In this document: positions 6,458 to 7,201 of the stretch, one piece after another
Position numbering within the stretch: position 1 is the stretch's first letter
Layout: the number at the start of each line of letters is the position of its first letter
Made by a program: the position numbers and the translations under genes
Assembly (NCBI GenBank): GCA_028284105.1
Contig: JANQSK010000483.1
Span: 1-7,201 of the forward strand
Length of the DNA: 7,201 bases
Source of the DNA: Anaerolineae bacterium
Lineage (GTDB): Bacteria > Chloroflexota > Anaerolineae > Promineifilales > Promineifilaceae
Direction of reading: 5' to 3'
Notes under the pieces: generated by a model
Databases searched by the model: none
Seen by the model: the letters and a program-made list of their open reading frames with translations, nothing else
What the model was told of the DNA's origin: nothing

Positions 6458-6481
6458 ACGGCCGTTCCCCCAAACGGCTGT
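6458..6481. repeat. Imperfect hairpin built on an ACGGCCGT copy
   Basis: ACGGCCGTT (6458-6466) can pair with AACGGCTGT (6473-6481) around a 6-nt loop. The stem is 9 bp with a single C-to-T change that remains a G-U pair in RNA. Five T precede it on the plus strand rather than follow it, so it is not a terminator for either strand. Confidence 0.5.
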
Positions 6482-6550
6482 CAACATATCGCCAGTAAGA
6501 AGTATAGGAAGTACCGCCCATAGTTCCCTCCACCCCAGCAGTGCGGTCAT

Positions 6551-6556
6551 GGAGGT
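6551..6556 (+). promoter_or_regulatory. Ribosome binding site deciding the lipoprotein start
   Basis: GGAGGT is 6 nt before the ATG at 6563, a near-ideal Shine-Dalgarno site. It selects this ATG, which opens a lipoprotein signal sequence, over the ATG at 6549-6551 in another frame. Confidence 0.85.
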
Positions 6557-6562
6557 CGTTGT

Positions 6563-7201
6563 ATGTTCTGTTATCGTTGCCGTCGTGCATCAAAGTTTGT
6601 TGTATTTTTATTTATCCTATTAGCATTGATTAGCTGTAGAGAAAATCCTTCACCCACACCTAGACCACCAGCTAACACATCAGTTCCTCAAGCATCCCTA
6701 ACACCCACATCGACATCTACCGTCACGCCCACATCAAGCCCAACATTAAGCCTTCTGCCCACCCAAACCCCTCTCTCATTATCTGGGTTAGAAGGGGCCA
6801 ATCCTTTCACGGGTGAAGTCCAATTTCTGGGAGAAGGTCCTGGTAATTTCGTTGGGCAAGAAGGGTATCGATTCATGGTCAAACGGAATAGCCCTTATCG
6901 GGTGGAGTTCGAAAATGGACCATCTTATCGAGCGGTTCGCAATGAACGAGTTTGGCTCATTCGGAATGATATTCAGCTCTTTAAAGTCTTTGAGGAAGAG
7001 CACAGCTTTGGTCAACAAATAGCCAATTGCGAAATCAGCTATATTCAAATTGATGATGATCCCGATAACCGCAGGAATCGCTTTTATCTTGACGGTCAAG
7101 AAGTACATTTGATGGCTCAAGGCATGACGGTTTCAGGAAAATTCACCCTTCAACGAGGCGGGCATTTAACGCTTTATGCTGAGGACAGCAGCGCAGCCAA
7201 T
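6563..7201 (+). CDS. Putative lipoprotein with Pro/Thr/Ser-rich linker, 3' end outside window
   Basis: An open frame of 213 codons runs from the ATG to the right edge. The N-terminus is a lipoprotein signal: positive charges (RCRRASK, 5-11), a hydrophobic core (FVVFLFILLALI, 12-23) and the lipobox LISC, with Cys25 the likely lipidated residue. Residues 26-75 are a flexible linker rich in Pro, Thr and Ser, typical of proteins tethered outside the membrane and held away from it. A folded domain follows from about 76 (GLEGANPFTGEV), rich in beta-prone and charged residues, with a DDDPDNRRNR acidic/basic stretch near 174-183 that could be a metal-binding loop. I do not recognise this domain and assign no function. 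Start chosen on the ribosome site and signal peptide. It is co-directional with the deaminase but 293 bp away, so probably not in one operon. Confidence 0.88.
   Translation, partial: MFCYRCRRASKFVVFLFILLALISCRENPSPTPRPPANTSVPQASLTPTSTSTVTPTSSPTLSLLPTQTPLSLSGLEGANPFTGEVQFLGEGPGNFVGQEGYRFMVKRNSPYRVEFENGPSYRAVRNERVWLIRNDIQLFKVFEEEHSFGQQIANCEISYIQIDDDPDNRRNRFYLDGQEVHLMAQGMTVSGKFTLQRGGHLTLYAEDSSAAN

Larger units (their letters stand above)
22..6465. repeat. Dispersed highly iterated palindrome ACGGCCGT (13 copies)
   Basis: The 8-bp palindrome occurs at 22, 567, 702, 906, 1474, 2566, 3823, 3832, 4561, 4696, 5132, 5779 and 6458 (start positions). Six copies extend to AACGGCCGTT. One more CGGCCG core, at 362-367, has G/C flanks instead. 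About 0.1 copies would be expected by chance in this length. Eleven copies lie in coding DNA, in all three reading frames, giving NGR/YGR, TAV or RP; two are intergenic. It resembles in kind, not in sequence, the HIP1 element (GCGATCGC) of cyanobacteria. Confidence 0.93.
6270..6562. other. Intergenic region between adenine deaminase and the lipoprotein gene
   Basis: 293 bp without a convincing gene. I see no T-tailed hairpin after the deaminase stop, so how that gene terminates is unclear. A weak promoter-like pair, TTGTCC (6299-6304) and TATCTT (6321-6326) with a 16-bp spacer, could serve the lipoprotein gene. Downstream of it, in what would then be the leader, sit the nested inverted repeats (6366-6424) and a second hairpin built on an ACGGCCGT copy (6458-6481). 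Confidence 0.5.

Noticed and set aside
22..6465. The dispersed ACGGCCGT copies as a CRISPR or mobile-element signature
   Set aside because: Spacing is irregular, copies sit inside conserved genes in all frames, and there are no spacers, transposase or target duplications.
6788..7120. 110-codon minus-strand frame opposite the lipoprotein
   Set aside because: Antisense shadow of a gene with a strong ribosome site and signal peptide; no start signals of its own.

Overview
The window looks like bacterial chromosome of moderate GC content (mid-40s percent by eye, not computed). It has compact genes, clear Shine-Dalgarno sites and one textbook intrinsic terminator. Three things make Chloroflexota (an Anaerolineae-like lineage) my best guess for the source: a secreted S8 protease with LamG modules and a tandem DGYAWS tail, the style of the Pro/Thr/Ser-linker lipoprotein, and the adenine deaminase subtype. 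This rests on remembered family patterns and has not been tested by any search.

Layout from left to right. (1) 1-743, minus strand: an ABC transporter ATPase, cut by the left edge at its C-terminal end. (2) 744-986: a short intergenic stretch with a 14-bp palindrome and the intrinsic terminator of the next gene. (3) 987-3977, minus strand: a 996-residue secreted subtilisin-family protease. Its catalytic domain is split by about 465 residues carrying two LamG (concanavalin-A-like) modules, and it ends in nine tandem hexapeptides. (4) 3978-4472: a 495-bp AT-rich divergent intergenic region. (5) 4473-6269, plus strand: a complete adenine deaminase of 598 residues. (6) 6270-6562: an intergenic region with nested inverted repeats. 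(7) 6563 to the right edge, plus strand: the N-terminal 213 residues of a lipoprotein with a Pro/Thr/Ser-rich linker and an unrecognised domain.

The genes do not form an obvious pathway. The ATPase presumably works with a permease beyond the left edge. The protease and lipoprotein are exported surface or secreted proteins. The deaminase is a cytoplasmic purine-salvage enzyme standing alone. No mobile element, CRISPR array, tRNA or rRNA was seen.

Two signals stand out. One is the nested architecture of the protease: paired LamG modules inserted between the catalytic His and the oxyanion Asn. The other is a highly iterated palindrome, ACGGCCGT, present 13 times in 7.2 kb where about 0.1 would be expected by chance. 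It occurs in all four genes and in two intergenic regions, similar in kind to the HIP1 element of cyanobacteria.
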